The notes: a model not told the origin generated them from the letters alone. Counted from the stretch's first letter, positions 52,160 to 61,365 are shown. The stretch is DNA of 64,000 nt from Gammaproteobacteria bacterium (GCA_018819175.1 JAHJQQ010000023.1:1-64000), one strand, 5' to 3'. Numbers and translations: made by a program.

Positions 52160-52278
52160 CCCCCTCAAGCGCCACTACAGCCTGCTACCCCGGACGCAAA
52201 CGCTTACCGGTCGGGTTTATTCAAAACCCGGGGATTTCCTACTCCGCGCAGCGTAGGCACAGCGTATAATCGCCGGCC

Positions 52279-54300
52279 ATGTTCGCCGACCTCTTCCACG
52301 CCCTGCTCGAATGGATACAGCAGAACCCGACCTGGGCCTATGTCGGCGTGTTTTTCACCGCAGCACTGGAATCGCTAGCCATCGTCGGCCTGTTCCTGCC
52401 CGGCGCGGTCATCATGTTCGGTGTCGGCGCGCTGGTCGCCGCGGGGGCGCTGGAACTCTGGCCCACCCTGGTATGGGCTGCAGTGGGCGCCGTGGCCGGC
52501 GATGGCTTCAGCTTCTGGCTCGGACGGCATTACCATCAGCGCCTGCGGGTCATCTGGCCATTCAGTCGTTATCCGGCACTGATGAACCGTGGCGTGGATT
52601 TTTTCCACCGGCATGGCGGCAAGAGTGTGATTCTGGCGCGCTTCATCGGCCCGGTACGCCCCATCCTGCCGGCGGTGGCCGGCATGCTCGACATGCCCCC
52701 ACAGCGTTTCTTCCTGGTGAATGCCCTCTCCGCCATTCTCTGGGCACCGGCCTACACGCTCCCGGGCGTCGTGTTCGGTGCCTCGCTGGGACTTGCCGCC
52801 GAGGTGGCCGGACGGTTGGCCGTACTGATCCTGGTACTGGTGACAGTGATCTGGTTCGGCATCTGGCTGGTGCGGCGGGCACTGCGTTCCCTGCAACCGC
52901 GCGCCGATTTTTTACTGACACGTCTTCTGGACTGGGGGCAGCAGCGACGCTGGGCTGAGCCGCTGGTCGGTTCGCTGCTTGACCCGACCCATCCCGAAGC
53001 CCGGGGACTGGCCACATTAGTGGTGTTACTCGCTGTGCTGAGCCTGGCATCAACCTGGCTATTGGCCGGTTGGCTCGGCGGCGTGGATCGTGTCCTGTTC
53101 CAAACACTGCAGGAATTGCGCACACCGTTTGCCGATCAGATCTTGGTCATGGTCACCGGGCTCGGCGATATGCCGGTTCTGATGGGTGTGCTGTTATGTG
53201 GAAGCGCCTGGCTGCTCCTGCGCGGTCGCACCCAGGCGGCACTGCACTGGGTCGCCGCAGCCGTCAGCTGCATGATTCTGACCCACCTACTTAAGATCGT
53301 GATCGCCGCGCCGCGTCCGATGGGCCTTTATGACGGTGTCAGTGCCTATAGCTTTCCCAGCAGCCATGCCAGCCTGAGTGTTGCGGTGTATGGTTTTCTT
53401 GCCGTACTGATTGCTCGTGAACTCAGCCCCGCGCGGCGTTGGATACCCTACATCGGAGCCGCATTGCTGGTCATCCCGATCAGTTTTACACGACTCTATC
53501 TCGGCGCCCACTGGTTGTCCGATGTGCTCGCGGGACTGGCGCTGGGACTGGCCTGTCTGGCGCTGTTCGGTATCGCCTATCGACGTCACCCGGCGAAGGC
53601 GCTGGGTTGGCCGAGTCTATTGTTGATCACACTGGTCGCATTGATCACTCTGGATGGCTGGCGCACCGGGATCGATCTCCATCAGGAAGTCAGTCGTTAC
53701 ACATCGCCGCGTGTCGTACATAGCGTCAGTACCGACCAATGGTGGCGGCAAGACTGGCAACAATTGCCGGCGCAACGCCAGGACTTCAAGGCCCAGGCGC
53801 GTCAACCACTGACACTGCAATTTGCCGGCGATCTGAGTGTGCTCGCCAAGGCGTTGTCGGATCGAGGCTGGCAAATACCTAACCAGCTGTCCGCCACCAC
53901 GGCATTGCAATGGCTGTCGCCACATCCCGATCAGAGCGCGTTACCGGTATTGCCACAAGTGCATGATGGATTGCATGAGGAACTGCGACTGCTGCGGTAT
54001 TCCGAAGACGGCCAACATCTCTATGTATTGCGACTGTGGCCGACAAATTGGCAACTGACAGAGCCGGCCGCCCCACTTTGGGTGGGTAATGTTACCGAGC
54101 TGCAATTACATCAACGTCTGTATTTGTTCAGTTATCTGATCACTGCAGCCGACAGCCAGCCAGCACTGGAGTTATTCCGCCAGGATGCCGCGACAGTCTG
54201 CGATATTACAACACAGCACCGCGCAGGCAGTGACGAAACGGTCTTGTTGTTGCGAGCGCATCGACGCACCCTCAACCACGCAACCGCTCCGCCAGTTTAG
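52279..54300 (+). CDS. Three-domain membrane protein: DedA, PAP2 phosphatase and LssY C-terminal region
   Basis: 673 residues. The N-terminal DedA/SNARE-associated domain (about 1-205) has FLPGAVIMFGVGALVAAG and RFIGPVRPILPAVAGML. A PAP2 phosphatase (about 235-440) has the three acid-phosphatase motifs: KIVIAAPRP, YSFPSSHASLSV and TRLYLGAHWLSDV. The C-terminal part (about 460-673) resembles LssY. Likely substrates are undecaprenyl or lipid phosphates at the membrane; DedA proteins include polyprenyl-phosphate recyclers. Its end overlaps that of the convergent Lon-N-domain gene by 29 bp. Confidence 0.9.
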   Translation: MFADLFHALLEWIQQNPTWAYVGVFFTAALESLAIVGLFLPGAVIMFGVGALVAAGALELWPTLVWAAVGAVAGDGFSFWLGRHYHQRLRVIWPFSRYPALMNRGVDFFHRHGGKSVILARFIGPVRPILPAVAGMLDMPPQRFFLVNALSAILWAPAYTLPGVVFGASLGLAAEVAGRLAVLILVLVTVIWFGIWLVRRALRSLQPRADFLLTRLLDWGQQRRWAEPLVGSLLDPTHPEARGLATLVVLLAVLSLASTWLLAGWLGGVDRVLFQTLQELRTPFADQILVMVTGLGDMPVLMGVLLCGSAWLLLRGRTQAALHWVAAAVSCMILTHLLKIVIAAPRPMGLYDGVSAYSFPSSHASLSVAVYGFLAVLIARELSPARRWIPYIGAALLVIPISFTRLYLGAHWLSDVLAGLALGLACLALFGIAYRRHPAKALGWPSLLLITLVALITLDGWRTGIDLHQEVSRYTSPRVVHSVSTDQWWRQDWQQLPAQRQDFKAQARQPLTLQFAGDLSVLAKALSDRGWQIPNQLSATTALQWLSPHPDQSALPVLPQVHDGLHEELRLLRYSEDGQHLYVLRLWPTNWQLTEPAAPLWVGNVTELQLHQRLYLFSYLITAADSQPALELFRQDAATVCDITTQHRAGSDETVLLLRAHRRTLNHATAPPV

Positions 54301-54847
54301 CGAGCCGCGTCATCGGCTCTCCCTGTTCGAGCAACACCTGTTTATCCAACGGATCCAAAGGCAATAGCTCCGCGAGTCGCGCGCCAACCCAATCGCTGTC
54401 ATCCAGCACCCGCGGCAAATCGCGGAAAGGTGGATCGAGGTCATCCAGCAGCCGATCCAGCAAGCGCGCCAGCGGCGCATATTCCACCGGCAGGCGTTGC
54501 GCAGGCGGCTCTTCCAGCAGCACCACCTGCGCAACAGTCAGCAGATCACTACGCACCTCACGACTGACGACACGGAAACGCTGTTCACCACGCACCGTAA
54601 TCGCAAGCAGACCATCCGGACTCTTATCCCAATCCTGAATAGTCGCCAACGTACCAACATCAAAACTCTCCGCTGCCGCACCGGCCTCGCGTCCGGCGCG
54701 AATCAGGCAAACACCGAAGCCATGATTGTTACGCAGACAATCGCTGACCATATCCAGGTAACGGCATTCAAAAATGCGTAATGGCAATACGCCACCGGGG
54801 AACAGCACGGTGTGCAAAGGAAACAAAGGCAGGGAATCGATTTTCAA
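54272..54847 (-). CDS. Lon N-terminal substrate-binding domain protein
   Basis: 191 residues. LPLFPLHTVLFPGGVLPLRI and FECRYLDMVSDCLRNNHGFG are the Lon N-domain (LAN) signature; there is no ATPase or protease part. Stand-alone proteins of this kind are common and uncharacterised. Convergent overlap with the DedA-PAP2 gene. Confidence 0.92.
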   Translation of the reverse strand: MKIDSLPLFPLHTVLFPGGVLPLRIFECRYLDMVSDCLRNNHGFGVCLIRAGREAGAAAESFDVGTLATIQDWDKSPDGLLAITVRGEQRFRVVSREVRSDLLTVAQVVLLEEPPAQRLPVEYAPLARLLDRLLDDLDPPFRDLPRVLDDSDWVGARLAELLPLDPLDKQVLLEQGEPMTRLAKLAERLRG

Positions 54848-54894
54848 ATTCGCATCCTCACCACACCCTTCGAGACTGTTATTTATCCTAAAAA

Positions 54895-55040
54895 ATCATT
54901 TTAGCCACGGAAGCACACGGAAGACACTGAAACACAGCGCCTTCCTGGAACGACTATTCAGCACCTCGCGGGTGATGTCGGTGCCGGCGTGAAGCCGATG
55001 AACTTGTTCGGGTTTTTCCGTGTGCTTCCGTGGCAAATGC
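54895..55040 (+). repeat. MITE-like 148-bp repeat, copy 2
   Basis: TCATTTTAGCCACGGAAG at the left and CTTCCGTGGCAAATGC at the right are terminal inverted repeats. The interior (CACTGAAACACAG, CGACTATTC, GCGGGTGATG, CGGCGTGAAGC) matches the reverse complement of 36905-37050 essentially end to end. It abuts the 3' end of ubiX, so the element lies in the transcript end. Confidence 0.85.
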
Positions 55041-55051
55041 TGTTATTTGGT

Positions 55052-55666
55052 TTATTCGCCCCAGCGCTTCGACAAATCATGCGTGATATCCAGCTGATCC
55101 AGGATACGTGCCACGACAAAATCGACCAAGTCTTCAATGCGCTGGGGACGATGATAAAAACCGGGGTTGGCCGCCAGCATGATCACACCCAGGCGCGCGA
55201 GTTTGAGCATGTTCTCCAAGTGAATCGCCGAGAAGGGTGTTTCGCGTGGCACCATAATCAGCTTGCGGCCTTCCTTGATAACCACGTCCGCGGCACGATC
55301 GATCAAATTGCTGCTGATGCCGTTCGCGATATTGGCCAGGGTTCCCATCGTGCAGGGACAGACCACCATGGCGCGCGGCACGCTGGTGCCACTGGCGACC
55401 GGTGCCGTCCATTCCTTTTTGCCAAACACCTGCAGCTGTTCCGTACGCGCACCATAATGCTCAACCAGAAAACGCTGCATCTCGGCCGGACGCGCCGGTA
55501 ACGCCAGATCCGTTTCCATGCTGATGACGATCTGCCCCGGCTCGGACACCATCAGATAGACCGATTCACCCGCCGCCAACAGACACTGCAATAAGCGTAG
55601 CGCATACTGCGCACCAGAGGCACCGGTGATGGCGAGTGCGATGGGGCGCGCGGATTGCTTTGTCAT
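55052..55666 (-). CDS. ubiX: Flavin prenyltransferase
   Basis: 204 residues. Makes prenylated FMN, the cofactor of UbiD-type decarboxylases, for ubiquinone synthesis. ALAITGASGAQYALRLLQ, VVCPCTMGTLANIANGISSN and LIMVPRETPFSAIHLENML are diagnostic. mpl follows upstream on the same strand, with a large palindromic repeat between them. Confidence 0.96.
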   Translation of the reverse strand: MTKQSARPIALAITGASGAQYALRLLQCLLAAGESVYLMVSEPGQIVISMETDLALPARPAEMQRFLVEHYGARTEQLQVFGKKEWTAPVASGTSVPRAMVVCPCTMGTLANIANGISSNLIDRAADVVIKEGRKLIMVPRETPFSAIHLENMLKLARLGVIMLAANPGFYHRPQRIEDLVDFVVARILDQLDITHDLSKRWGE

Positions 55667-55691
55667 TGGATTGCAGCCTCTATAATCATTT

Positions 55692-55970
55692 TCTCGCGCA
55701 AAGACGCGAAGGCGCTACATGTAAAAACACGTGACGTACCGCAGCTGTGGGGACAGATCTTCAGCTCTGTCTCCGTCAGTGCGGACCACGCGGATGAACG
55801 AAGCCGCCGAGGTAACGAGACGGTGGGTTGTTTGGCGGTTCCGCTCTGCTGTGTGGAGCCAAAACGGGGACAGAGCTGAAGATCTGTCCCCACCGCCGCG
55901 GTATATCGGAGTGGTGGTATCGCGCAACTCGCGGTACGTCACGTGTTTTCATATGTAGCGTCTTGGCACG
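55692..55970. repeat. Nested long inverted repeat between ubiX and mpl
   Basis: Outer arms AAAACACGTGACGTACCGC (55723-55741) and GCGGTACGTCACGTGTTTT (about 55932-55950) are perfect inverted copies. Inner arms GGGGACAGATCTTCAGCTC (55750-55768) and GAGCTGAAGATCTGTCCCC (about 55874-55892) form a second pair. Weaker pairing (TCTCGC, AGACGC, CGCTACAT) extends outward. A GGGGACAGAT/ATCTGTCCCC hairpin also occurs at 61306-61330. No gene is supported here. Confidence 0.85.
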
Positions 55971-55979
55971 AGACGGTTT

Positions 55980-57341
55980 TCACCCTTCCAACGCGGCCAA
56001 CAGCTTCCCATGAAAACCACCGAAGCCGCCATTACTCATAATGATCACATGATCGCCTGGCTGCACTTCGGCAGCGACAGCGGCGACCAGGGCATCGATG
56101 CTGGCAACCACATCGGTGCGCGGTCGCGCGGCGCGTGCAACCTCAATCAGATCCCAACCGAGATCCGGTGGCTCGAACAGCCAGGCCCGATCGGCCAGCG
56201 TTAATGAGGGCGCCAGTGAATCCCGATGCACACCCAGGCGCATGGTATTGGAACGCGGCTCCAACACCGCCAGGATACGCGCCGCTCCTACTTTGCCGCG
56301 CAGTCCCGCAAGAGTGGTCTGGATGGCGGTGGGGTGATGCGCAAAGTCATCATAAACGGTCGCACCGCGCGCCTGGCCGCGCACTTCCATACGCCGCTTC
56401 ACGCCTTTGAACTCGGCGAGCGCGGCAATACCCTGCGCCACAGGCACGCCGGCATGGCGCGCCGCCGCGATGGCGGCGAGTGCGTTATGCACATTGTGAT
56501 CACCGAGTTGATCCCACTGCACCACACCCTGCACGGCGCCTTCGAACCAGACTTCGAATTGACTGCCATCGGCACTGAGTTTATTGGCGCGCCATTGCGC
56601 GGGAAATGCACCGGCGGAAACGGTCTCCACCGGTGTCCAGCACCCCATGTCCAACACCTCGGATAGATTGCCATCATCGGCATTGTTGATGATCAGGCCA
56701 CTACCAGGAATAGTGCGCACCAGGTGATGGAACTGCCGCTGTATGGAAGCGACATCGGTAAAGATATCCGCATGATCGAATTCCAGGTTATTCAGGATCG
56801 CGGTGCGCGGGCGGTAATGCACGAACTTGGAACGCTTATCAAAAAAGGCGGTATCGTACTCGTCGGCTTCAACAACAAAGAATGGTGCGTCGCCCATGCG
56901 CGCGGAGACACCAAAATTATTCGGCACACCGCCAATAAGAAATCCCGGATTCAAACCGGCGTATTCCAGAATCCAGGCGAGAATACTGGAGGTCGAGGTC
57001 TTGCCATGGGTGCCGGCCACGGCCAACACCCAACGGTCCGCCAATACATGTTTGGCCAGCCATTGCGGGCCGGAGGTGTATGCCAAACCTTTATCGAGCA
57101 TATATTCAACCGCAGCATTGCCGCGCGCCATGGCATTACCCACCACCACCTGATCGGGCGCCGGCTGCAGATGCGTGGCACTGAAACCTTCCTGCAATCG
57201 AATGCCGGCCTGCTCCAGTTGTGTACTCATGGGCGGATAGACATTCGCATCGGAACCCGACACCTGATGTCCCGCCGCGCGCGCCAACTGCGCGATACCC
57301 CCCATGAATGTTCCGCAGATACCGAGAATGTGGATGTGCAT
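55980..57341 (-). CDS. mpl: UDP-N-acetylmuramate:L-alanyl-gamma-D-glutamyl-meso-diaminopimelate ligase
   Basis: 453 residues. Recycles murein tripeptide onto UDP-MurNAc. Mur ligase family: HILGICGTFMGGIAQLARAA at the start, the ATP loop VAGTHGKTSTSSILAWIL, EYDTAFFDKRSKFVHYRP, and the C-terminal YDDFAHHPTAIQTTL and EPRSNTMRLG. Mpl is distinguished from MurC by the GICGTFMGG start. Lies between two large repeat regions. Confidence 0.97.
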   Translation of the reverse strand: MHIHILGICGTFMGGIAQLARAAGHQVSGSDANVYPPMSTQLEQAGIRLQEGFSATHLQPAPDQVVVGNAMARGNAAVEYMLDKGLAYTSGPQWLAKHVLADRWVLAVAGTHGKTSTSSILAWILEYAGLNPGFLIGGVPNNFGVSARMGDAPFFVVEADEYDTAFFDKRSKFVHYRPRTAILNNLEFDHADIFTDVASIQRQFHHLVRTIPGSGLIINNADDGNLSEVLDMGCWTPVETVSAGAFPAQWRANKLSADGSQFEVWFEGAVQGVVQWDQLGDHNVHNALAAIAAARHAGVPVAQGIAALAEFKGVKRRMEVRGQARGATVYDDFAHHPTAIQTTLAGLRGKVGAARILAVLEPRSNTMRLGVHRDSLAPSLTLADRAWLFEPPDLGWDLIEVARAARPRTDVVASIDALVAAVAAEVQPGDHVIIMSNGGFGGFHGKLLAALEG

Positions 57342-57374
57342 GCTTTACCTTCTAGTTAACCAACTTCTAAAGAC

Positions 57375-57660
57375 AAAATCTTTTTGAACCGCAAAGGCGC
57401 AGAGGCGCAAAGAAAACCCAGTACAAATTTTAAAACAGATCCCGCCGAATAATGGTTCGTCATTCCGGCGCAGGCCGGAATCCATAGCATCATGGCATCT
57501 AGATTCCGGCCTGCGCCGGAATGACGAAAACGTTTTTTTAAGCATTAAATCTTTCTCTGCGCCTCAGCGCCTTTGCGGTTCAAGAAAGATTTCTTGGCGT
57601 TCTTGGCGCCTTGGCGGTTCAAAAAGGTTTTCTTGGCGCCCTTGGCGTCTTGGCGGTTAA
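57375..57660. repeat. Composite repeat region with a nested second element
   Basis: GAACCGCAAAGGCGCAGAGGCGC (from 57386) faces GCGCCTCAGCGCCTTTGCGGTTC (57561-57583), followed by two CTTGGCGCCTTGGCGGTTC-type units (57600-57660). Between the arms sits a different palindrome: TCGTCATTCCGGCGCAGGCC (from 57459) facing GGCCTGCGCCGGAATGACGA (57508-57527). The second element therefore appears inserted in the first. Related units occur at 47300 and 62738. Confidence 0.85.
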
Positions 57661-57672
57661 AAGAAAGCAACC

Positions 57673-58179
57673 TCAACCGCCCGCCGGAAACACCGCGCGC
57701 ATCAACACCAGTGACAGCAAGCTGTAAAGCATCCCGATGCCGACCCCGGCCATGAGGTTCACTCCCAAGGCATGCCTCAGAATATGGCCCAGCACCAGCA
57801 AACTCCAACACAACACCGCCAGCCAGGCTAACGCCAGGCCTGCCGCAGGCTCACCGGCCGCCTGTGCGACCGAGAGCCCGTGAATCAATGGCAACGCCAC
57901 CAGCCCCAATAATTGCCCGGTGCCGGCCATCGCGGCCAGCGTCTGATTGAAGCGTTCCGGCTTGGAAACAAGTCGCAGCACCAAGCTCACGAAGATCCCA
58001 AGCAATAGGACATCCAGCAGACTAATCGCGAGCGCGGTACCCAAGCCGGTATTCAAACGTGAGACCAATACATCGACCAGAAAATAGCCGGTCAGCACGA
58101 GCGCCAGAAAGCGTGGCGCGGCCGGCAGATCCTGAGGTCCCGACTTCAGCAGGCAGATTTCCAGAAATTTCCACAGCAC
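57673..58179 (-). CDS. Small integral membrane protein of unknown function
   Basis: 168 residues with about five hydrophobic segments (LALVLTGYFLVDVLVSRL, ISLLDVLLLGIFVSLVL, LLGLVALPLIHGLSV, WLAVLCWSLLVLGHIL and the end). It resembles Yip1-like membrane proteins in layout, but I cannot assign it firmly. The ATG at 58179 opens MLWKFLEICLLKSGPQDLPA. Divergent from the PLD gene at 58285. Confidence 0.75.
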   Translation of the reverse strand: MLWKFLEICLLKSGPQDLPAAPRFLALVLTGYFLVDVLVSRLNTGLGTALAISLLDVLLLGIFVSLVLRLVSKPERFNQTLAAMAGTGQLLGLVALPLIHGLSVAQAAGEPAAGLALAWLAVLCWSLLVLGHILRHALGVNLMAGVGIGMLYSLLSLVLMRAVFPAGG

Positions 58180-58284
58180 AGGCTGTCCTTGGTCGGATTC
58201 TTATTGGCCTGAATGATAGCGGGTTTGGCCAGCGCGTGCAGTTAAGTGCTTGCCGCCGTAGCTTCTATTCGATAGCGTCTGGTT

Positions 58285-59427
58285 GTGAGAGACATAAACC
58301 CATTACCTTCCCTGCGCTGGCGCCACGGCAATTCCTTCCAGCTGTGGATTGATGGTGCAGCTTTCTTTCCGGCCATGCTGAATGCCATTACCGCGGCACG
58401 CCGGCAGGTACTGTTGGAAATGTATCTGGTCGAATCCGGTCAGCTCACTGATCGGTTTATCGCCGCGCTGTCTGCCGCCCGATCACGTGGTGTGCGAGTT
58501 TGTGTTTTGCTTGATGATTTCGGCTGCCGCAGGCTGAATGCTCAGGATCGCGCGCATCTGCAGTCTTACGGTGTCGAACTGAGCTACCACAACCCGCTGC
58601 GCTTCGGTGGCAAGCTGCGCCGCAATCTGTACCGCGATCATCGCAAGTTACTCATTGTGGATGACACCTGTGCCTTTGTCGGTGGTGCCGGCCTTACCGA
58701 CGCCTTTGACCCGGAGCAGCATCCACAACTCTATTGGCACGATGTCATGGTGGAGATTCGCGGGCCACTGGTCGCGGACTGGCAGGCAGTCTTCATACAC
58801 AACTGGACCAACTGGGCGACTGACAGCGTCCCACCGGATATCGGCAGCATTTCCACATCCGGCCAGCAGACCGGGCGCGTCAGTCTTGCCGGTCCCTATA
58901 CCCATGCCATGATCAAACGCTCGCTGCTGCAGCAAATCAGCCGTGCACGCGGCCGTATCTGGCTGGCCACCGGCTATTTCGTACCGTCCTGGAAACTACG
59001 CCGCCGGCTGGCTCGAGCGGCCCGGCGCGGCATTGACGTGCGTCTATTATTACCGGGGCCACATACCGATCATCCGGCCATTCGCCACGCCGGGCGGCGC
59101 TTCTACCAGGGGCTGCTGCGATCGGGTGTGCACATTTTCGAATACCAGCCTCGTTTTCAACACAGCAAGGTGGCTTTGATAGATAGCTGGGTCGCGGTCG
59201 GCTCCAGCAATCTGGATCGCTGGAATCTACGCTGGAACCTGGAGGCCAATCAGGAGATCGATGCCCCTGATTTTGCGGCCGAGACCGCAGAGATGTTTCT
59301 GCGGGATTTTGCGGATAGCCAGGAGTTCCACTTTGCGAGCTGGGGACACCGCCCCTGGCAGGCACGACTGGCGGAACGCTTCTGGGGTGCGGTCGATCGC
59401 TGGGTGGATCGTCATTCGCGGCGATAG
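58285..59427 (+). CDS. clsB: Cardiolipin-synthase-like phospholipase D family protein
   Basis: 380 residues from a GTG. Two HKD motifs: RDHRKLLIVDDTCAFVGG (near 115) and FQHSKVALIDSWVAVGSSN (near 292), the second followed by LDRWNLRWNLEAN, as in ClsB. Catalyses phosphatidyl transfer, most likely cardiolipin synthesis at the inner membrane. No strong N-terminal TM. The symbol is by similarity and tentative. Confidence 0.88.
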   Translation: MRDINPLPSLRWRHGNSFQLWIDGAAFFPAMLNAITAARRQVLLEMYLVESGQLTDRFIAALSAARSRGVRVCVLLDDFGCRRLNAQDRAHLQSYGVELSYHNPLRFGGKLRRNLYRDHRKLLIVDDTCAFVGGAGLTDAFDPEQHPQLYWHDVMVEIRGPLVADWQAVFIHNWTNWATDSVPPDIGSISTSGQQTGRVSLAGPYTHAMIKRSLLQQISRARGRIWLATGYFVPSWKLRRRLARAARRGIDVRLLLPGPHTDHPAIRHAGRRFYQGLLRSGVHIFEYQPRFQHSKVALIDSWVAVGSSNLDRWNLRWNLEANQEIDAPDFAAETAEMFLRDFADSQEFHFASWGHRPWQARLAERFWGAVDRWVDRHSRR

Positions 59428-59428
59428 T

Positions 59429-59460
59429 TGTATAGGAGCGGACTTGGCCGCTCCTATACA
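59429..59460. terminator. Palindrome between convergent clsB-like and adk genes
   Basis: TGTATAGGAGCGG (59429-59441) and CCGCTCCTATACA (59448-59460) form a perfect 13-bp stem with a 6-nt loop. It lies just after the clsB-like stop and just before the adk stop. It could end both transcripts, or be a REP-like repeat of the TAGGAGCGG kind. No T-run. Confidence 0.5.
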
Positions 59461-59473
59461 CACCAATCAATCA

Positions 59474-60649
59474 TCAACGCCGTTTCTTTGTGGCGGTTTT
59501 TTTCTTGGCTGGAGCTTTCTTGACGGCCGTTTTCTTGGCAATAGTCTTTTTCTTGGTTACCGGTTTTTTGGCCGCAGGTTTTTTCGCGACTGTTTTCTTC
59601 TTGGGCACTGCCTTCTTAGGCGCGGCCTTTTTAACCTCAGGTTTCTTGGCAGTGGCTTTTTTAACTGGCGCCTTCTTTACCGGCGTTTTCTTTGCTGGGG
59701 TCTTCTTGGCGACGGGCTTCTTAGTTACCGCCTTTTTCGCAACAGGTTTCTTTGCAGCGGCCTTCTTAGCCGGCTTGACCACTGCTTTCTTCGCCACCGG
59801 TTTCTTTGCCGCGGCCTTAGGCGCTGCTTTAACGGTGGGCTTGGCAGCGGCTTTCTTAACCGTGGCGGCAGCGGGCTTCTTCTTGCTTGAGGTCTTTTTC
59901 AGCTGGGCCTTGGCTTCAAGGGTGGCAGCACGTTGCGCGGCAATGGCCTTGGCGGCGGATTTGCGCACCCCTTTCGGCTGGCGCCCCACTTCCCGCTTGG
60001 CAATCAGCTGATCAACGATCTTGGTGATGGCGGCAAAGATGTGGTCGATCTCACCCACACCCTGCACGCTGCGCAACTTGTCCTGCCCACGGTAATAATC
60101 AATCAGCGGTGCGGTCTGGCTTTCATAGACACGCAAGCGGTTGCTGATGGTTTCTTCATTATCATCGGCGCGATGATGCAGATTACGGCCGCAAGCGTCA
60201 CAGATTCCGTCCACGCGTGGCGGCGAAGAATACACATTGCAGGCCCAGCCACAGGAACCGCAGGTGCGGCGGCCAGTCAGTCGCTGCATGAGGATGTCAA
60301 AGTCAGACTCGATGAGCAGCGTCAGCTCCAACGGCTTACCGATGTCGGCAAGCAGTTGATCCAGCGCCTGTGCCTGGGGAATGTTGCGCGGAAAACCATC
60401 TAGAATGAAACCGTTATGAGTGTCACGCTCACTCAGACGTTCGCGGATCATGCCCAGAACCACTTCATCGGAGACCAGCTGACCGGCGTCCATCGCGGCC
60501 TTGGCGAGGCGGCCCAGCGGCGTGCCGGCGGCAACTGCGGCACGCAGCAGGTCACCTGTGGAAATCTGTGGCGTCTTATAGCGCTCTTCGAGCAGTTTGC
60601 CCTGCGTCCCTTTGCCAGACCCGGGCGCACCCAGTAATACGATTCTCAT
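59474..60649 (-). CDS. adk: Adenylate kinase with a long histone-H1-like Lys/Ala tail
   Basis: 391 residues. The first ~216 are a complete adenylate kinase: P-loop GAPGSGKGTQGKLLEE, the DGFPRNIPQAQAL AMP site and a LID with four Cys (130, 133, 150, 153) for a structural metal. From about 218 to the end (about 174 residues) the protein turns into Lys/Ala/Pro/Val/Thr repeats (KKPVAKKAV and AAKKPAAKK-type units) like histone-H1-like or AlgP proteins. The reading frame is continuous with no stop or second start needed. Normal Adk is about 215 residues. The tail could bind nucleic acid or polyphosphate; that is inference. Confidence 0.93.
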   Translation of the reverse strand: MRIVLLGAPGSGKGTQGKLLEERYKTPQISTGDLLRAAVAAGTPLGRLAKAAMDAGQLVSDEVVLGMIRERLSERDTHNGFILDGFPRNIPQAQALDQLLADIGKPLELTLLIESDFDILMQRLTGRRTCGSCGWACNVYSSPPRVDGICDACGRNLHHRADDNEETISNRLRVYESQTAPLIDYYRGQDKLRSVQGVGEIDHIFAAITKIVDQLIAKREVGRQPKGVRKSAAKAIAAQRAATLEAKAQLKKTSSKKKPAAATVKKAAAKPTVKAAPKAAAKKPVAKKAVVKPAKKAAAKKPVAKKAVTKKPVAKKTPAKKTPVKKAPVKKATAKKPEVKKAAPKKAVPKKKTVAKKPAAKKPVTKKKTIAKKTAVKKAPAKKKTATKKRR

Positions 60650-60917
60650 GACGGTCTCAAACTCCCCTGGTCGTGTGTTGTTCTTTTCCCCGGCAACCTT
60701 AAGTATTTTCCATGGGCGTATACATTTTTTTAGATGGCCTCGGCCCTTGCGTCCGTTTAAGCTACCCCGAGCGAGTGGCTTAAGTCAACGAAGTGCATGG
60801 AAAAATATCGCATATGGGCTAAGCTTCAGGCCTCCGGTTTGGTGCGCCTCGAAGCCGCTGCATACAACGTTTGTTGCCGCCTCTGAAACTCCCATTCACG
60901 CAAGACACGCCCACGAC

Positions 60918-61268
60918 ATGAGCACAATTCCCGATTTCAACGACAGCGAAATGTGGACGGTCCAGTCCACGTTGAATGAGCGCTATGGTCGCGAGATGGA
61001 GCTGCAGATCGGCGACACCGATGTGCGCCTGAGTTTGCACACGACCGACATGACACCCTGCCCGACATTATATTGGCAGTCTGATGACGGCTGCCATTTT
61101 CTGGTGGTGAAGACCGGTGCCGAGCGTTATCGTTGCCAGTTCTTTTACCGGGTCCATCAGATGTTCGGCACCGGTATCGATGAGTACGACAATCTGACCG
61201 AGTGCGTGGTCACGCTGCTGCAGATGCAGGCCGATTACGCCGCCAAGCAGCGTGCAAAGAGCGAATAG
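60918..61268 (+). CDS. Conserved hypothetical protein
   Basis: 116 residues from an ATG at 60918; no strong ribosome binding site. No membrane segment or signal peptide. Notable segments are LQIGDTDVRLSLHTTDMTPC, FLVVKTGAERYRCQFFYRVH and a C-terminal helix (LLQMQADYAAKQRAKSE). Family not recognised. The frame runs on upstream to 60597 over the adk promoter region, which is unlikely to be coding. It precedes the PPi-PFK gene. Confidence 0.7.
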   Translation: MSTIPDFNDSEMWTVQSTLNERYGREMELQIGDTDVRLSLHTTDMTPCPTLYWQSDDGCHFLVVKTGAERYRCQFFYRVHQMFGTGIDEYDNLTECVVTLLQMQADYAAKQRAKSE

Positions 61269-61297
61269 GTCGATGATTTTCAAGGGACGGATTTGAA

Positions 61298-61334
61298 TCG
61301 AAATCGGGGACAGATTTCAAATCTGTCCCCTTGT
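61298..61334. repeat. GGGGACAGAT hairpin upstream of the PPi-PFK gene
   Basis: GGGGACAGATTT faces AAATCTGTCCCC at 61306-61330 with almost no loop. The stem shares GGGGACAGAT with the inner arm of the repeat at 55750-55892. It lies 32 bp upstream of the PPi-PFK start and could serve as a terminator for the preceding gene. Confidence 0.75.
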
Positions 61335-61365
61335 TTAAAGTAACCGCACGAGGAGTATTTGCACC

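Noticed and set aside
59261..60011. Two plus-strand open frames opposite the adk tail, rich in Phe, Leu and Gly
   Set aside because: They are the complement of the Lys/Ala repeat region; low complexity arises from the repeats.
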